In this document: piece after piece, positions 1 to 9,125 of the stretch
Layout of the letters: every line of letters starts with the position of its first letter
Position numbering within the stretch: the first letter of the stretch is position 1
Assembly (NCBI RefSeq): GCF_900625025.1
Contig: NZ_LR130582.1
Location: 55,095 to 119,094 of the forward strand
Direction of reading: 5' to 3'
Length of the DNA stretch: 64,000 bases
DNA from: Lachnoclostridium sp. Marseille-P6806
Lineage (GTDB): Bacteria > Bacillota > Clostridia > Lachnospirales > Lachnospiraceae
Program-made: the position numbers and the translations under genes
The notes under the pieces: model-generated
What the model was told of the DNA's origin: nothing
The model's input: the letters and a program-made list of their open reading frames with translations, nothing else
Database searches by the model: none

Positions 1-191
1 AATTCAGGATAGAATTTCCGGATTTTGTATGGAAATATTCTCTGAAAGACGCGGCCGGAGATTTTGTGGAATACCAGGATCGCTGCGGGGGATTTGAAGA
101 AGCGGGACGGCCCTGCTTTGAGGATGCGCTCATAGAGCTGTGGGAACAGGGCATGGATGAGCTTCGAGAAAGAGCGGTGGAAAGGCTGTGA
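1..191 (+). CDS. C-terminal end of an unidentified protein (5' truncated by window edge)
   Basis: A reading frame is open from base 3 and ends with TGA at 189-191, giving the last 62 or so residues of a protein. The tail is acidic and helical in character (for example FEDALIELWEQGMDELRERA). It stops 22 bases before the aminotransferase start at 214, so the two genes probably share a transcript. I do not recognise the family from this fragment. The frame could be a chance open frame, but its codon use resembles its neighbours. Confidence 0.5.
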   Translation, partial: FRIEFPDFVWKYSLKDAAGDFVEYQDRCGGFEEAGRPCFEDALIELWEQGMDELRERAVERL

Positions 192-213
192 CAGGAAAAA
201 CGGGAGGATAGCT

Positions 214-1539
214 ATGGGCAATCGTTATACTTTGACAAAGGAGCAGCGGCAGGAGTACAGCAGACATCTTATGCCCTGTCTCAGGCAGCCCGGCGGCGTG
301 GAGCTGAAAGGCGGGCACGGAATTTATTTTGAGGATACCGAGGGAAAGAGATACATGGACTTCACATCGGAACAATTCGTGTGTCTTCTGGGCTTTGGGA
401 ATGAGGAGATTGCCGAGGCCATCTATGAGCAGGCGTTGAATATGCCTGTCGTCGCGCCGCTTCATCAGACCGATCTCCGCTATACGCTGTATCACAAAAT
501 GGCGTCCGTTGCCCCGGAACATCTGAACCGGCTTTCCTTTACGATCGGCGGCGGGCCGGCGATTGAGACGGCCATGAAAATCGCGCTGAAGAATGTTCCG
601 GAAAGCGATCTCTTCATCACCCTGTACGGGGGCTATCACGGGACGACCTTTGGCACCGCGGCGGGCAGCTTTATATCCGGACGCGGCGGCACGGAAGTCT
701 TAAATCCTGAATTTTTTCGATTTGCGGTGCATGCCCAGCGGCATTTTATCAGAGCAGAACGCCCGTATTGTTATCGCTGCCCGTGGCATCAGCAGTACGG
801 ATCGTGCAGCTTTGCCTGTGCGGAGGCCGTCAGAGAGACGATTCTCCATGGAGCGGCCGGAGTGGTAGCGGCAGTGATCGTGGAGCCGATCCAGTCGGGC
901 GGAGGACAGATCCCGCTGCCCCCGGAATACTTAAAGAAGCTGAGAGAAATCTGTACGGAGACAGGGACACTTCTCATTTTTGACGAAATTCAGACGTATT
1001 GCCGCACAGGACATTTTTTTGCCGCGGATTACTATTCCGTGGAGCCGGATATTCTTGTGTTTGCAAAAGGGGCCGGAGGCGGGATGCCCATAGGAGGAGT
1101 CCTGATTCATGACCGGCTGACAGGATTCACGAATCTGATGGAGGATATGCAGACTTTCCAGAACAATCACATGAGCTATGCGGCGGCTCTGAAAACGATA
1201 GAAATTATTGAGAGGGATCACCTGCATGAAAATACATGCAGAGTCGGCGGGTTTATCATGAATCGCCTGAGGAAAATGCAGGAAAATCTTTCCTGCATCG
1301 GAGACATACGGGGAGCGGGGCTCGCCATCGGGGTTGAGCTGGTCAAGGACCGGGCCACGCGGGAGCCTCTGGATAATGAGACGATGCACGATCTGTTTCT
1401 CTTCTGCAAGGAAAACGGGCTTTTCTTTCAGACAGCGCATAACGTGGTCAAGCTTAAACCTCCGATTATTATTCGGAAAGAGCAGGCGGGAGAGGCGATG
1501 GATATTCTGGAAAAGGGTCTGCGGAGGATTGAAGTTTGA
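214..1539 (+). CDS. Class III PLP-dependent aminotransferase
   Basis: The 441-residue product is a full-length fold-type I, class III (omega) aminotransferase. Visible hallmarks are the cofactor-phosphate loop GGYHGTT, the DEIQT motif followed by RTG, and the Schiff-base lysine in FAKGAGGGMPIGG (about Lys285). A cysteine-bearing insertion (PYCYRCPW) resembles the one in some clostridial 4-aminobutyrate-type enzymes. The substrate is not readable from sequence. An in-frame start exists at 157, but the ATG at 214 is preferred because GGGAGG lies at 202-207. It is followed by a zinc alcohol dehydrogenase and glycosidases, so it may act on an amino sugar, amino polyol or related aglycone released by them; that is inference. 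Confidence 0.88.
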   Translation: MGNRYTLTKEQRQEYSRHLMPCLRQPGGVELKGGHGIYFEDTEGKRYMDFTSEQFVCLLGFGNEEIAEAIYEQALNMPVVAPLHQTDLRYTLYHKMASVAPEHLNRLSFTIGGGPAIETAMKIALKNVPESDLFITLYGGYHGTTFGTAAGSFISGRGGTEVLNPEFFRFAVHAQRHFIRAERPYCYRCPWHQQYGSCSFACAEAVRETILHGAAGVVAAVIVEPIQSGGGQIPLPPEYLKKLREICTETGTLLIFDEIQTYCRTGHFFAADYYSVEPDILVFAKGAGGGMPIGGVLIHDRLTGFTNLMEDMQTFQNNHMSYAAALKTIEIIERDHLHENTCRVGGFIMNRLRKMQENLSCIGDIRGAGLAIGVELVKDRATREPLDNETMHDLFLFCKENGLFFQTAHNVVKLKPPIIIRKEQAGEAMDILEKGLRRIEV

Positions 1540-1567
1540 GAGTTCTGCCGATGCAGAACTTTCAAAC
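1534..1567 (+). other. Long intercistronic RNA hairpin overlapping a stop codon
   Basis: Bases 1534-1548 pair with 1553-1567 around the loop CGAT: 15 base pairs, one of them a G.U in RNA. The stem includes the aminotransferase stop TGA (1537-1539). No T-run follows, so it is more likely an mRNA-stabilising or processing hairpin than an intrinsic terminator. Confidence 0.7.
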
Positions 1568-1575
1568 CGCACCAT

Positions 1576-1630
1576 CGGTGCTGAAGCACCGGGTGCCGCA
1601 TTCGGCAAAACCGCATTCGCGGATTTTGCC
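1576..1630 (+). other. Further hairpins in the 1540-1646 intergenic gap
   Basis: After the hairpin at 1534-1567 come a small stem (1576-1581 with 1586-1591, loop TGAA) and a larger one (1604-1614 with 1619-1630, loop ATTC, one bulged A). Nearly the whole 107-base gap between the aminotransferase and the dehydrogenase can therefore fold. No T-run is present. Confidence 0.55.
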
Positions 1631-1646
1631 TCAGCGAGGTATAAGT

Positions 1647-2576
1647 ATGAAAGCGATTGTAAAGACGGAGCACGGGACGGTGGAATACCTCGAGATTCCG
1701 GAACCGTCATGCGGAGTGCGGGATGTGAAAATCCAAGTGATGGCGTGCGCGATCTGCACGACGGATCTGCACATTGCAGACGGAAACTATCCGTGGGAGG
1801 CGGGCGTCCCGCTGGGGCATGAATATACAGGGGTAATTGTAGAGACGGGTGCGGAGGTGAGAGATTTTGTGGTCGGCGATCATGTGGCCGCATGCATGGA
1901 TGGAGGCTTTGCCCGCTATGTGGTAAAACGGGAGGACGATTGGGTGTTTCATCTCCCGGATTCGGTCAGCTATGAGGAGGGAACGCTGCTTGAGCCGCTG
2001 GCCGCGGCAGCAAACAGTGTTATCAGCCGCGCGCAGGTTCGGCCGATGGACAGGATTCTCATTACAGGGCCGGGGCTGCTCGGGCAGTTTGCCCTGCAGG
2101 CGGCAAAGCTCGCGGGCGCAAGGGTCATGGTGTCGGGGATGGATGCAGAGCGCCTCCGGATTGCCGCAGAGCATGGAGCCGATGTGACGGTGGATCTCGG
2201 AATGCAGGATCTGCATGAGGAGGTAAAGCGCTTTACGGAGGGAGAATGGCTTGATACCGTCATTGAGTGCTCGGGAAGCCAGCAGGCGCTGTCTTCGGGC
2301 CTTGCGCTGCTTCGCTATGACGGACAGCTGATTCAGGTGGGGATTCCCGCAGGAGCTCTGACAGTTGATATAGGAGCGCTGGTCTATAATAACCGGAAGA
2401 TAATAGGCAGCATCGCGTACGATCGCGCGATGTGGAAGCGTGTGCTCGCCATGGCGGATCGGGGGGAAATTGACTTGAAGGGCTATGTTTCTTCTGTTCT
2501 CCCGCTGGATCATTGGGAAGAAGGATTTCAGCGGTCGAGGGAAAAGAACGGCTTCCGGGTGCTTTTAATCCCGTAA
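1647..2576 (+). CDS. Zinc-dependent medium-chain alcohol/polyol dehydrogenase
   Basis: The 309-residue product has the medium-chain dehydrogenase layout: an N-terminal GroES-like catalytic domain and a C-terminal Rossmann domain with the nucleotide loop GPGLLGQ. Catalytic zinc ligands are visible as Cys37, His58-Glu59 (GHE) and the later glutamate in LLEP. The lobe that normally carries the four structural-zinc cysteines is missing, which explains the short length (family usually about 340-350). The start at 1647 follows GCGAGGT (1634-1640); the frame is open further upstream without a ribosome site. It probably oxidises a sugar or polyol hydroxyl with NAD(P). Its place between an aminotransferase and a glycosidase suggests stepwise catabolism of a glycosidase product. 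Confidence 0.85.
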   Translation: MKAIVKTEHGTVEYLEIPEPSCGVRDVKIQVMACAICTTDLHIADGNYPWEAGVPLGHEYTGVIVETGAEVRDFVVGDHVAACMDGGFARYVVKREDDWVFHLPDSVSYEEGTLLEPLAAAANSVISRAQVRPMDRILITGPGLLGQFALQAAKLAGARVMVSGMDAERLRIAAEHGADVTVDLGMQDLHEEVKRFTEGEWLDTVIECSGSQQALSSGLALLRYDGQLIQVGIPAGALTVDIGALVYNNRKIIGSIAYDRAMWKRVLAMADRGEIDLKGYVSSVLPLDHWEEGFQRSREKNGFRVLLIP

Positions 2577-2607
2577 CGAGGCCGGGGCGGGTCTCTCGGA
2601 TGTCCTC

Positions 2608-2650
2608 AGAATGCCTGTGCGTAGCCCGAAAGGCTGCGCACAGGCATTCT
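2608..2650 (+). other. 19-bp intercistronic hairpin upstream of glycosidase
   Basis: Bases 2608-2626 pair with 2632-2650 around loop CGAAA, 19 base pairs with a single U.G. It fills most of the 96-base gap before the gene at 2673. There is no following T-run, so it should not terminate efficiently. It could stabilise the downstream message or act as a processing site. Confidence 0.7.
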
Positions 2651-2672
2651 GCTGTCTGCAGGAGATGCTATA

Positions 2673-4361
2673 ATGAAAAAATATGAAGTCATGACGGCTG
2701 CTCTCGCGGAAGCGGGCGGAAAGGGGAAGCATGGTATGAGAAAGCAGGAGCTGTCGCTGGGAATGCCTCACTGGATTGAAGTTCATACGGAGAAAGAGCA
2801 TATCTCGGAGCATTTTCAGCCGGACAAGGCCTATGGGGCGCGCCGGAGAATCCGCGTTTGTTTAGAGGGAGAACCGGATACTACGGTCCGTGTGTCGGCT
2901 CCGGGAGAGGAGCTGCGCTTTGTAAGGCTCCGCTGGCAGACGAATCAGGCGAACGAGTCCAGAATACTCGGAGACGCGTGGGAGCGCAGCTACTGCGATC
3001 TGGCATGGAGAGGAGTCAGCGCAAGACGGCCTCTCCCGTGGTACTTTCTCATTTCAAAATATGAGGATGTCTACGGCTGCGGCGTGAGGGTGCAGCCGAA
3101 TGCGTTCTGCTTCTTTGAGGCGGACCCGAAAGGGATTACGCTCTACATGGATCTGCGCTGCGGGGGCGACGGCGTTTCTCTCGGGAACCGGACGCTTGAC
3201 GTCTGCACCATCATCTACCGGGAATACGGAGAGAGCGGAAGCTACGAGGCGGGACGGGATTTCTGCCGTGAGCTGTGCCCGGCGCCTCTCCTCCCAGATC
3301 GCCCGGTGTTTGGCGGCAACAACTGGTATTATGCCTATGGAGAAAGCTCGCGGGAGGAGCTGCTCCGGGACACGGATTATCTCATGGAGCTTTCCGCCCG
3401 CACCGTGCTTCCGCCCTATATGGTCATCGACGATGGCTGGCAGATTCGGCACGGCGCCGATTACAACGGCGGGCCATGGAGAGCCGGCGGCGCAGCCTAC
3501 GGCGATATGGAGGGGCTTGCGGCAGACATCGCGGAAAGGGGAGCGATCCCCGGCATCTGGTTCCGTCCGCTGCATAACAGGGATGCGGCGGTTCCGAAAT
3601 CGGGGCGGCTTGATACAGGGCACCTTGATCCCTCCGTTCCCGGAACGCTGGACTATATCCGGGAGGATATCCGGACGCTCTGCGGCTGGGGATATCGCCT
3701 GCTGAAGCACGATTTTTCCACCTATGACCTTTTCGGGAAATGGGGATTTGAGATGCATCCTCTTGTCACGGACAGCGGCTGGCATTTTCACGACCAGAGT
3801 CTTACCGGGGCGGAGATTGTAAAGCGTCTTTACGCGGCTGTCCGGGAGGAATCGGCGCCTTTCGGCGCTCTTGTGCTGGGGTGCAATGCGGTCGGACATC
3901 TCGGTGCCGGGCTTATGCATATCATGCGCACGGGAGATGACACCTCGGGACTTAGCTGGGAGAGGACGAGGAGTGTGGGCGTAAACACGCTGGCGTTCCG
4001 TCTGATTCAGAACGAGACTTTTTATATGGTCGACGCGGACTGCGTCGGCATCACGGAGCAGGTGCCGTGGCGCTTTAACCGGCAGTTTGCGGATGTGATT
4101 GCAAGGAGCGGGACGGCGCTGTTCCTTTCGGCCAAGCCGGGAGTGCTCTCCCCGGAGGAGAAGAAAGAGCTGTCGGAAATCATTGCGATGGCGGCCGAGG
4201 GGAAACGGCGGGCATATCCGTTTGACTGGATATTGAACGACTGCCCGGAACTCTGGCAGGACGGTAATAACCGTCGGATCCATTATGACTGGTACGAGGA
4301 GACGGGGACAAATTTTGATTCCGGGAAGCGGTTTGACACGCCGTTTATGGCGGGCGTCTGA
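2673..4361 (+). CDS. GH36/melibiase-like alpha-galactosidase family hydrolase
   Basis: The 562-residue product has the melibiase-type TIM barrel: strands with VIDDGWQ, PGIWFRPL and LLKHDFSTYD, the last placing a likely nucleophile at Asp347, and a later RTGDDTS giving a candidate acid/base at Asp422/423. It is shorter than classical GH36 enzymes (about 730 residues, as at 6811) and has a reduced beta-sandwich N-terminal region (residues about 1-190). No signal peptide is seen, so it is cytoplasmic and would act on imported oligosaccharides. GGAG at 2661-2664 supports the start. The exact glycosidic substrate is unknown. Confidence 0.75.
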   Translation: MKKYEVMTAALAEAGGKGKHGMRKQELSLGMPHWIEVHTEKEHISEHFQPDKAYGARRRIRVCLEGEPDTTVRVSAPGEELRFVRLRWQTNQANESRILGDAWERSYCDLAWRGVSARRPLPWYFLISKYEDVYGCGVRVQPNAFCFFEADPKGITLYMDLRCGGDGVSLGNRTLDVCTIIYREYGESGSYEAGRDFCRELCPAPLLPDRPVFGGNNWYYAYGESSREELLRDTDYLMELSARTVLPPYMVIDDGWQIRHGADYNGGPWRAGGAAYGDMEGLAADIAERGAIPGIWFRPLHNRDAAVPKSGRLDTGHLDPSVPGTLDYIREDIRTLCGWGYRLLKHDFSTYDLFGKWGFEMHPLVTDSGWHFHDQSLTGAEIVKRLYAAVREESAPFGALVLGCNAVGHLGAGLMHIMRTGDDTSGLSWERTRSVGVNTLAFRLIQNETFYMVDADCVGITEQVPWRFNRQFADVIARSGTALFLSAKPGVLSPEEKKELSEIIAMAAEGKRRAYPFDWILNDCPELWQDGNNRRIHYDWYEETGTNFDSGKRFDTPFMAGV

Positions 4362-4380
4362 ATGACAGGAGCGGAAATAT

Positions 4381-4989
4381 ATGGAAATCATGGAGTGCAG
4401 TCTCGATGACATCAACGAACTGAAGCGCCGGTATTTTACCGGCAAGGTGCATCTGGCATACAGCGGGATATCGACCTGCGGCTCCGGTCACTCGTGGAAC
4501 GAGAGGAGAAGCTTTTACATCATTCATATCATCCTCAGGGGAAAAGGAACCCTGATGAAAGGGAAAAAGCTCTGGCATCTCCATGCCGGTCAGGCGTTCG
4601 GGCTGTATCCCGGCGAGAGCTATGTGTATACCGCGGATATACAAAAGCCGTGGAAATACTGTTGGGTCGGCTTTCAGGGCTCGGAGGCGGAAAAGATCAT
4701 GTACGAGATCGGCTTCTCACGGGACAATCCGGCGATCCGCCTGACGAGTGTGTCCCGTTACAGCGAGGTGATCCGGGAGATCGCCGAATATCGGGGCTTC
4801 GGCTACGCCGACGAAATGCATCGGACGGGTCTTCTCATGGGGCTGCTGACGGACATGATGGAGGGAAAGGCGGAGGATGCGCCGCAGAAGATCGTCGTTC
4901 CGGGAAAACTGCAGGAGAACAGTGGGGCGGCGCCGGAGAACGAGAAGATGAACGCCGATATTGCGAACGAAGCGGCAGCCAGCAACTGA
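4381..4989 (+). pseudogene. AraC-family regulator, sensor half only (HTH domain absent)
   Basis: The 202-residue frame matches the N-terminal cupin sensor and dimerisation part of AraC regulators of sugar operons (residues about 10-160, with the HAGQAFGLYPGES region). In this family two helix-turn-helix motifs of about 100 residues should follow. Here the frame instead runs into a low-complexity tail (residues about 165-202) and stops at 4987-4989. No AraC DNA-binding motif is found in any plus frame up to the permease start at 5101. The gene is therefore a truncated remnant, or less likely a stand-alone ligand-binding protein. It sits 19 bases after the hydrolase. Confidence 0.65.
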
Positions 4990-5100
4990 ACTATTATGAC
5001 CGGGTAATATCCGGCGGAGCGCGTGGGAAAATGCCGCGCGGAGCGGAGCAGTCGGACAGGGTTCCGGCTGTTTCTCCGCTGCGGCTCCCGCCACCCCGCC

Positions 5101-6014
5101 ATGGAGAAAGCTATGGAAAAACACAGTATCAAACGGAAACGTACGCCGTGGGAGCGCAGTCAGAACCGCTGGGGATGGATCTTTGTCCTTCCGACCATTG
5201 CGGGGCTGATGATTCTCAATATTATCCCGATGTTCATGTCCCTGTATCAGACGTTTTTCAAAACAGGAGATTTCGGGCGGGAAAATATCTTCATCGGGGG
5301 CAAGAATTACGAGACGCTGCTCCATGATTCCGAGGTGTGGCAGGCGGTGCTGAACACGTTCAAGTATACGGTCGTGGAGGTTCCGCTCTCGATTGCGCTG
5401 GCGCTGGTATTTGCCGTTCTTCTGAACAGGAAGATGCGCGGCCGGGGAGTGTACCGGGCGGTTTTTTCCTGCCGATGGTGGTGGCGCCCGCCGCGGTGGC
5501 CATGGTGTAGCGCTGGCTGTATAATTCGCAGTTCGGTCTGATCAATAACATGTTCCACATCAACGTGCAGTGGATATCGGATCCCCGGATCGCGTGGTTT
5601 TCCATCGGGATTATCGGCGTGTGGTCCGTCGTCGGCTACAATATGATTCTGTTTCTCGCAGGACTGCAGGATATTCCGAGGGACTACTATGAGGCGGCGC
5701 AGACGGACGGGGCGAGCGGCGTGTTCACCTTTTTCCACATCACGCTGCCGCTGCTTTCGCCGACCATCTTCTTTGTCCTTGTGACAAGAGTGATCGGAGG
5801 AATGCAGGTGTTCGACCTCATCTATATGGTCGAGGACAGGACGAGCCCTGCGCTGAAGCAGACGCAGTCCATCGTCTATCTGTTCTACCGCTATTCCTTT
5901 ATCAATCAGAATAAGGGCTACGGGGCGACGATTGTGATTCTTCTTCTCGTCATCGTTTTGATTATGACGGCGGTGCAGATGTATCTTCAGAAGAAATGGG
6001 TATTCTATTCATAG
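5101..6014 (+). pseudogene. Sugar ABC transporter permease (MsmF/UgpA type), frameshifted and with an amber codon
   Basis: The first part (5101 to about 5460) encodes the typical N-terminus, first membrane span and WQAVLNTFKYT segment. At 5462-5467 the run has six T; the family frame needs one more (A-V-F-F-L-P). In the restored frame the codon expected to be Trp in the conserved M-V-W-R-W-L-Y-N segment is TAG (5508-5510). After that the frame continues normally to 6014, including the EAA loop (YYEAAQTDGAS) and the end KKWVFYS. Two independent lesions in a gene otherwise of normal length (about 303 codons) argue for inactivation rather than a single sequencing slip. Confidence 0.8.
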
Positions 6015-6029
6015 GGGAAAGGGGTAAGC

Positions 6030-6755
6030 ATGACGAACAGTATGAAGAAAAACAGGCTGCTGGTATCGCTGCTGATCCATGTCTTCCTGCTTGTATTTTC
6101 GATTGTGATGATTGTGCCGTTCGTGTGGATGGTGCTGACGTCGTTCAAGTCCATTACGGAAGCGACCTCCGTCAATCCCTTTGTGATTTTTCCGTCGGAG
6201 TGGCGGACGGCCTCGTTTTCCACGGTGTGGAAGAACATGAGCTTTCTGAGGCTGTACCGGAATACGCTGCTGCTGATCTTCTGGCGCGTCGTCTGCGCCT
6301 GCCTCACGGCGACCTTTGCGGGCTATGCGTTTGCAAGGCTCCGCTTCCGGGGAAAAAATCTGGCGTTCGGCGTGGTTCTGGTGCAGATGATGATACCGAC
6401 GCAGATCTTCGTTATCCCGCAGTATCTCATGATCTCGCGCCTCGGGGCCAACAATACGATGTTCGCACTGGTGTTTCCGGGACTGGTCACGGCGTTCGGA
6501 ACCTTTCTCCTCCGGCAGGCATACATGGGGCTGCCCGGAGAGCTGGAGGAGGCGGCGCGCCTCGACGGCTGCAATATTCCGCAGACCTTTATCTTTGTTA
6601 TGGCGCCGCTTGCCACGATGCAGGGCCAGTATTCCACAAAATATCCGGAGCTTATGGCGGCGTCTTTGATCGCCTGCCTGCCGATGGTGGTGCTCTATCT
6701 GCTTTTCCAGAGACAGTTCATCGAGGGCATCGCCACCTCCGGAGGAAAATTATGA
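6030..6755 (+). pseudogene. Sugar ABC transporter permease (MsmG/UgpE type) with internal in-frame deletion
   Basis: The 241-residue frame starts and ends like an intact MalG/MsmG-type permease and retains the EAA loop (EEAARLDGCNIPQ). At about 6611 it jumps from FVMAPL directly to ATMQGQYSTKYPE. In the family about 35 residues lie between these points, holding a membrane span and the conserved W-N-D segment. The missing span should abolish correct topology. It follows permease 1 by 15 bases with a good ribosome site. It could be read as a short CDS, but loss of function is the likelier interpretation. Confidence 0.65.
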
Positions 6756-6810
6756 CGCGGGATTTTTGATGTTTTCCGCACATCAACACAATGAGAGGTC
6801 AGGGACCGAT

Positions 6811-9030
6811 ATGTCGATACAATATTTTTCTGATACGCATATTTTTAAGCTGGACACGGAGCGCACAAGCTACGGGATCGGCGTGACGGAGGACGGCTAC
6901 GTGGGGCATCTGTACTACGGCCCGCGGGTCCGGCGCCTTTCGGCGAGAGAGGGGCTTCGCCTCCATGAAGCGCCGCCGCCGGCTGAGCTTGGGAGGGAGA
7001 AGCTCGCGTTTCTGGCGTCGTTCCCCTTTGAGTATCCCACAGGGGGAGCGGGGGATTTCCGGGAGAGCTGTCTGGATGTCATCAGTGAACAGGGAAAGCC
7101 CGGCTGTGAGCTGTTTTACCGGGATTACCGGATCATGGACGGCAAACCGGGGCTGCCGGGACTGCCGGCAGCCTTTGGGACGGAGCGGGAGGTGCAGACG
7201 CTGGAGCTTGATCTGGAGGATCCGGTGCTGGGTCTTCTTGTGACGCTCCGCTACTCGGTCTTTGCCGCGGAGGATGTGATTGTAAGAAGCGTTCTCGTCC
7301 GGAACGGGGGAACACAGAGGCTCCGTCTCGGGCGCGTTCTCAGCGCGTCCATGGATATGGACAACCGGGGCTTTTCCGCGCTCGGCATGTTCGGCGCATG
7401 GGGACGGGAGTGCCACAAGGAGAGCATTTCGCTTCATCACGGAAGACAGGTGATCTCCTCGGAGCGCGGCGTGTCGAGCCCGCAGGCACATCCGTTCATC
7501 GGCCTGACGACGCCCGGAACCGACGAGGAAAAGGGCGAAATCTATGCCATGAATTTTATTTACTCCGGCGGCTTCCTTGCAGAGGCGGAGCTCTCGATGT
7601 TTGATCAGCTCCGCGTCGTCATGGGGATACAGCCGAGGGGCTTTCTATGGAGGCTTGCGCCGGGGGAGACATTTGCGGCCCCCGAGGCAGTGCTTACCTA
7701 TTCGGCGGAGGGAACCGGGCGGATGACCCGGAATCTGCACCGCTTCTACCGGGAGCATCTGATCCGGAGCCCTTGGAAAAACCGGACGCGTCCGATTCTG
7801 ATCAATCACTGGGAGGGAACGTTCTTTGATTACGACAGCAGCAGGCTCATCCGGATTGCCGCCGCGGCGCGGGAGTGCGGAGCGGAGATGTTCGTCATGG
7901 ACGACGGCTGGTTCGGCGCGCGCGACAGCGACAACGCAGGGCTCGGGGACTGGTTTGTCAATGAGGAGAAGCTGGCCGGCGGGATCTGCGTGCTGGCGGA
8001 GAGCATCCGCGCTCTTGGCATGAAATTCGGCATCTGGGTGGAGCCGGAGATGGTGAATCCGGATTCGGAGCTTTTCCGGGCGCATCCCGACTGGGCGATT
8101 CAGCTGGACGGGAGAGAGCCGTCCCGCAGCAGGAATCAGCTGGTTCTCGATATCACGAGGCGCGAGGTCCGCGACGCGGTGATGGAGCCGATACTGAACG
8201 TTCTGCATGAGGCGGAGGCGGACTATGTCAAGTGGGATATGAACCGGTATCTCTCTGACCTTGGGAGCGCGGCGCTGGATGAGGAATCGCAGGGCGAGCT
8301 GCTGCACCGCTACGTGCTCGGCATGTATGAGATGCAGGAGAGGCTGCTAGCGGAATTTCCGGAGCTGCTCTTTGAGAACTGCTCCTCGGGAGGGGCGCGT
8401 TTTGATCCGGGGATGCTCTATTACAGCCCGCAGATCTGGTCCTCGGACGACACGGATGCCATCGAGCGCCTGCGGATTCAGGAGGGACTGTCCATGCTGT
8501 ACCCGATGACCTGCATGGGGGCGCATGTGTCAGAGGTGCCGAACGATCAGGTCGGCCGCGTAACGCCGCTTGAGACACGGGCGAACGTCGCGATGGCGGG
8601 GAGCTTCGGTTATGAACTGGATATTACGCGGACACCGGAGGAGGAAAAGGAACTCATGCGGGCGCAGGTCGGGCGCTACCATCGCTATCATCCGCTGTAT
8701 GAGAGAGGAGAGTATTATCGTCTCCGCTCATGGAGCGAGGCGGAGCCCTTTGACTGCTGGATGGTTGCTCTGCCGGACGGGTCGGAGGCGCTCATTACCT
8801 ATGTTCAGGTGCTTGGAAGACCCAACGTCGGGGGAAGAAAAATTTATCCGAGAGGGCTGGATCCGGAGGCGGAATATCGGATCGCTCTGGTTTCGGGAGA
8901 GGGCGGAGAACAGAGGGAGCCGGTGCGCAGCGGAGACGAGCTGATGCGGGCAGGGCTTCTTATGCCGCCGCTTCGGGATTTTGAATCCCGGGTGCTCCAT
9001 CTTGTCCGCAGCTGGGAAGACCGCATCTAG
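6811..9030 (+). CDS. GH36 alpha-galactosidase
   Basis: The 739-residue length is typical for bacterial GH36 alpha-galactosidases, which remove terminal alpha-1,6-galactose from melibiose, raffinose and stachyose. The order is an N-terminal beta-supersandwich (about 1-330), a TIM barrel with FVMDDGWFG and KFGIWVEPEMVNPDS, the nucleophile Asp476 in YVKWDMNR, the FENCSSGGARFD loop, the acid/base aspartate in IWSSDDTDA (about Asp546), and a C-terminal beta domain. All active-site motifs are intact and no signal peptide is seen, so the enzyme is cytoplasmic. The ATG at 6811 is preferred over 6766 because GAGAGGTCAGGG lies just upstream. It is the last gene of the cluster. Confidence 0.95.
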   Translation: MSIQYFSDTHIFKLDTERTSYGIGVTEDGYVGHLYYGPRVRRLSAREGLRLHEAPPPAELGREKLAFLASFPFEYPTGGAGDFRESCLDVISEQGKPGCELFYRDYRIMDGKPGLPGLPAAFGTEREVQTLELDLEDPVLGLLVTLRYSVFAAEDVIVRSVLVRNGGTQRLRLGRVLSASMDMDNRGFSALGMFGAWGRECHKESISLHHGRQVISSERGVSSPQAHPFIGLTTPGTDEEKGEIYAMNFIYSGGFLAEAELSMFDQLRVVMGIQPRGFLWRLAPGETFAAPEAVLTYSAEGTGRMTRNLHRFYREHLIRSPWKNRTRPILINHWEGTFFDYDSSRLIRIAAAARECGAEMFVMDDGWFGARDSDNAGLGDWFVNEEKLAGGICVLAESIRALGMKFGIWVEPEMVNPDSELFRAHPDWAIQLDGREPSRSRNQLVLDITRREVRDAVMEPILNVLHEAEADYVKWDMNRYLSDLGSAALDEESQGELLHRYVLGMYEMQERLLAEFPELLFENCSSGGARFDPGMLYYSPQIWSSDDTDAIERLRIQEGLSMLYPMTCMGAHVSEVPNDQVGRVTPLETRANVAMAGSFGYELDITRTPEEEKELMRAQVGRYHRYHPLYERGEYYRLRSWSEAEPFDCWMVALPDGSEALITYVQVLGRPNVGGRKIYPRGLDPEAEYRIALVSGEGGEQREPVRSGDELMRAGLLMPPLRDFESRVLHLVRSWEDRI

Positions 9031-9036
9031 GAAGAA

Positions 9037-9068
9037 ACGGGGCTGTGACCCGAAAGTCACAGCCCCGT
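9037..9068 (+). terminator. Strong hairpin after alpha-galactosidase, probably bidirectional terminator
   Basis: Bases 9037-9049 pair perfectly (13 bp, GC-rich) with 9056-9068 around loop CCGAAA, starting 6 bases after the stop codon. The T-content on the plus side is modest. On the minus strand the stem is followed by TTTCTTCC, so it may also end transcription of the convergent gene at 9126. Confidence 0.7.
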
Positions 9069-9125
9069 ATTGACTGCAGTCAAATCCACCCGGTTCATTG
9101 CCCGCGGGAATAGACGGACAGGCGA

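Noticed and set aside
931..1893. Long minus-strand open frame across the aminotransferase and dehydrogenase
   Set aside because: It is antisense to two clearly recognisable genes, has no ribosome site and encodes an Arg/Pro/Ser-rich product typical of shadow frames in GC-rich DNA.
5508..5510. Possible recoding of TAG as a sense codon (also at 14897-14899)
   Set aside because: TAG ends several intact genes here (for example at 9028-9030 and 63103-63105), and the permease also has a frameshift, so mutation is the simpler explanation.
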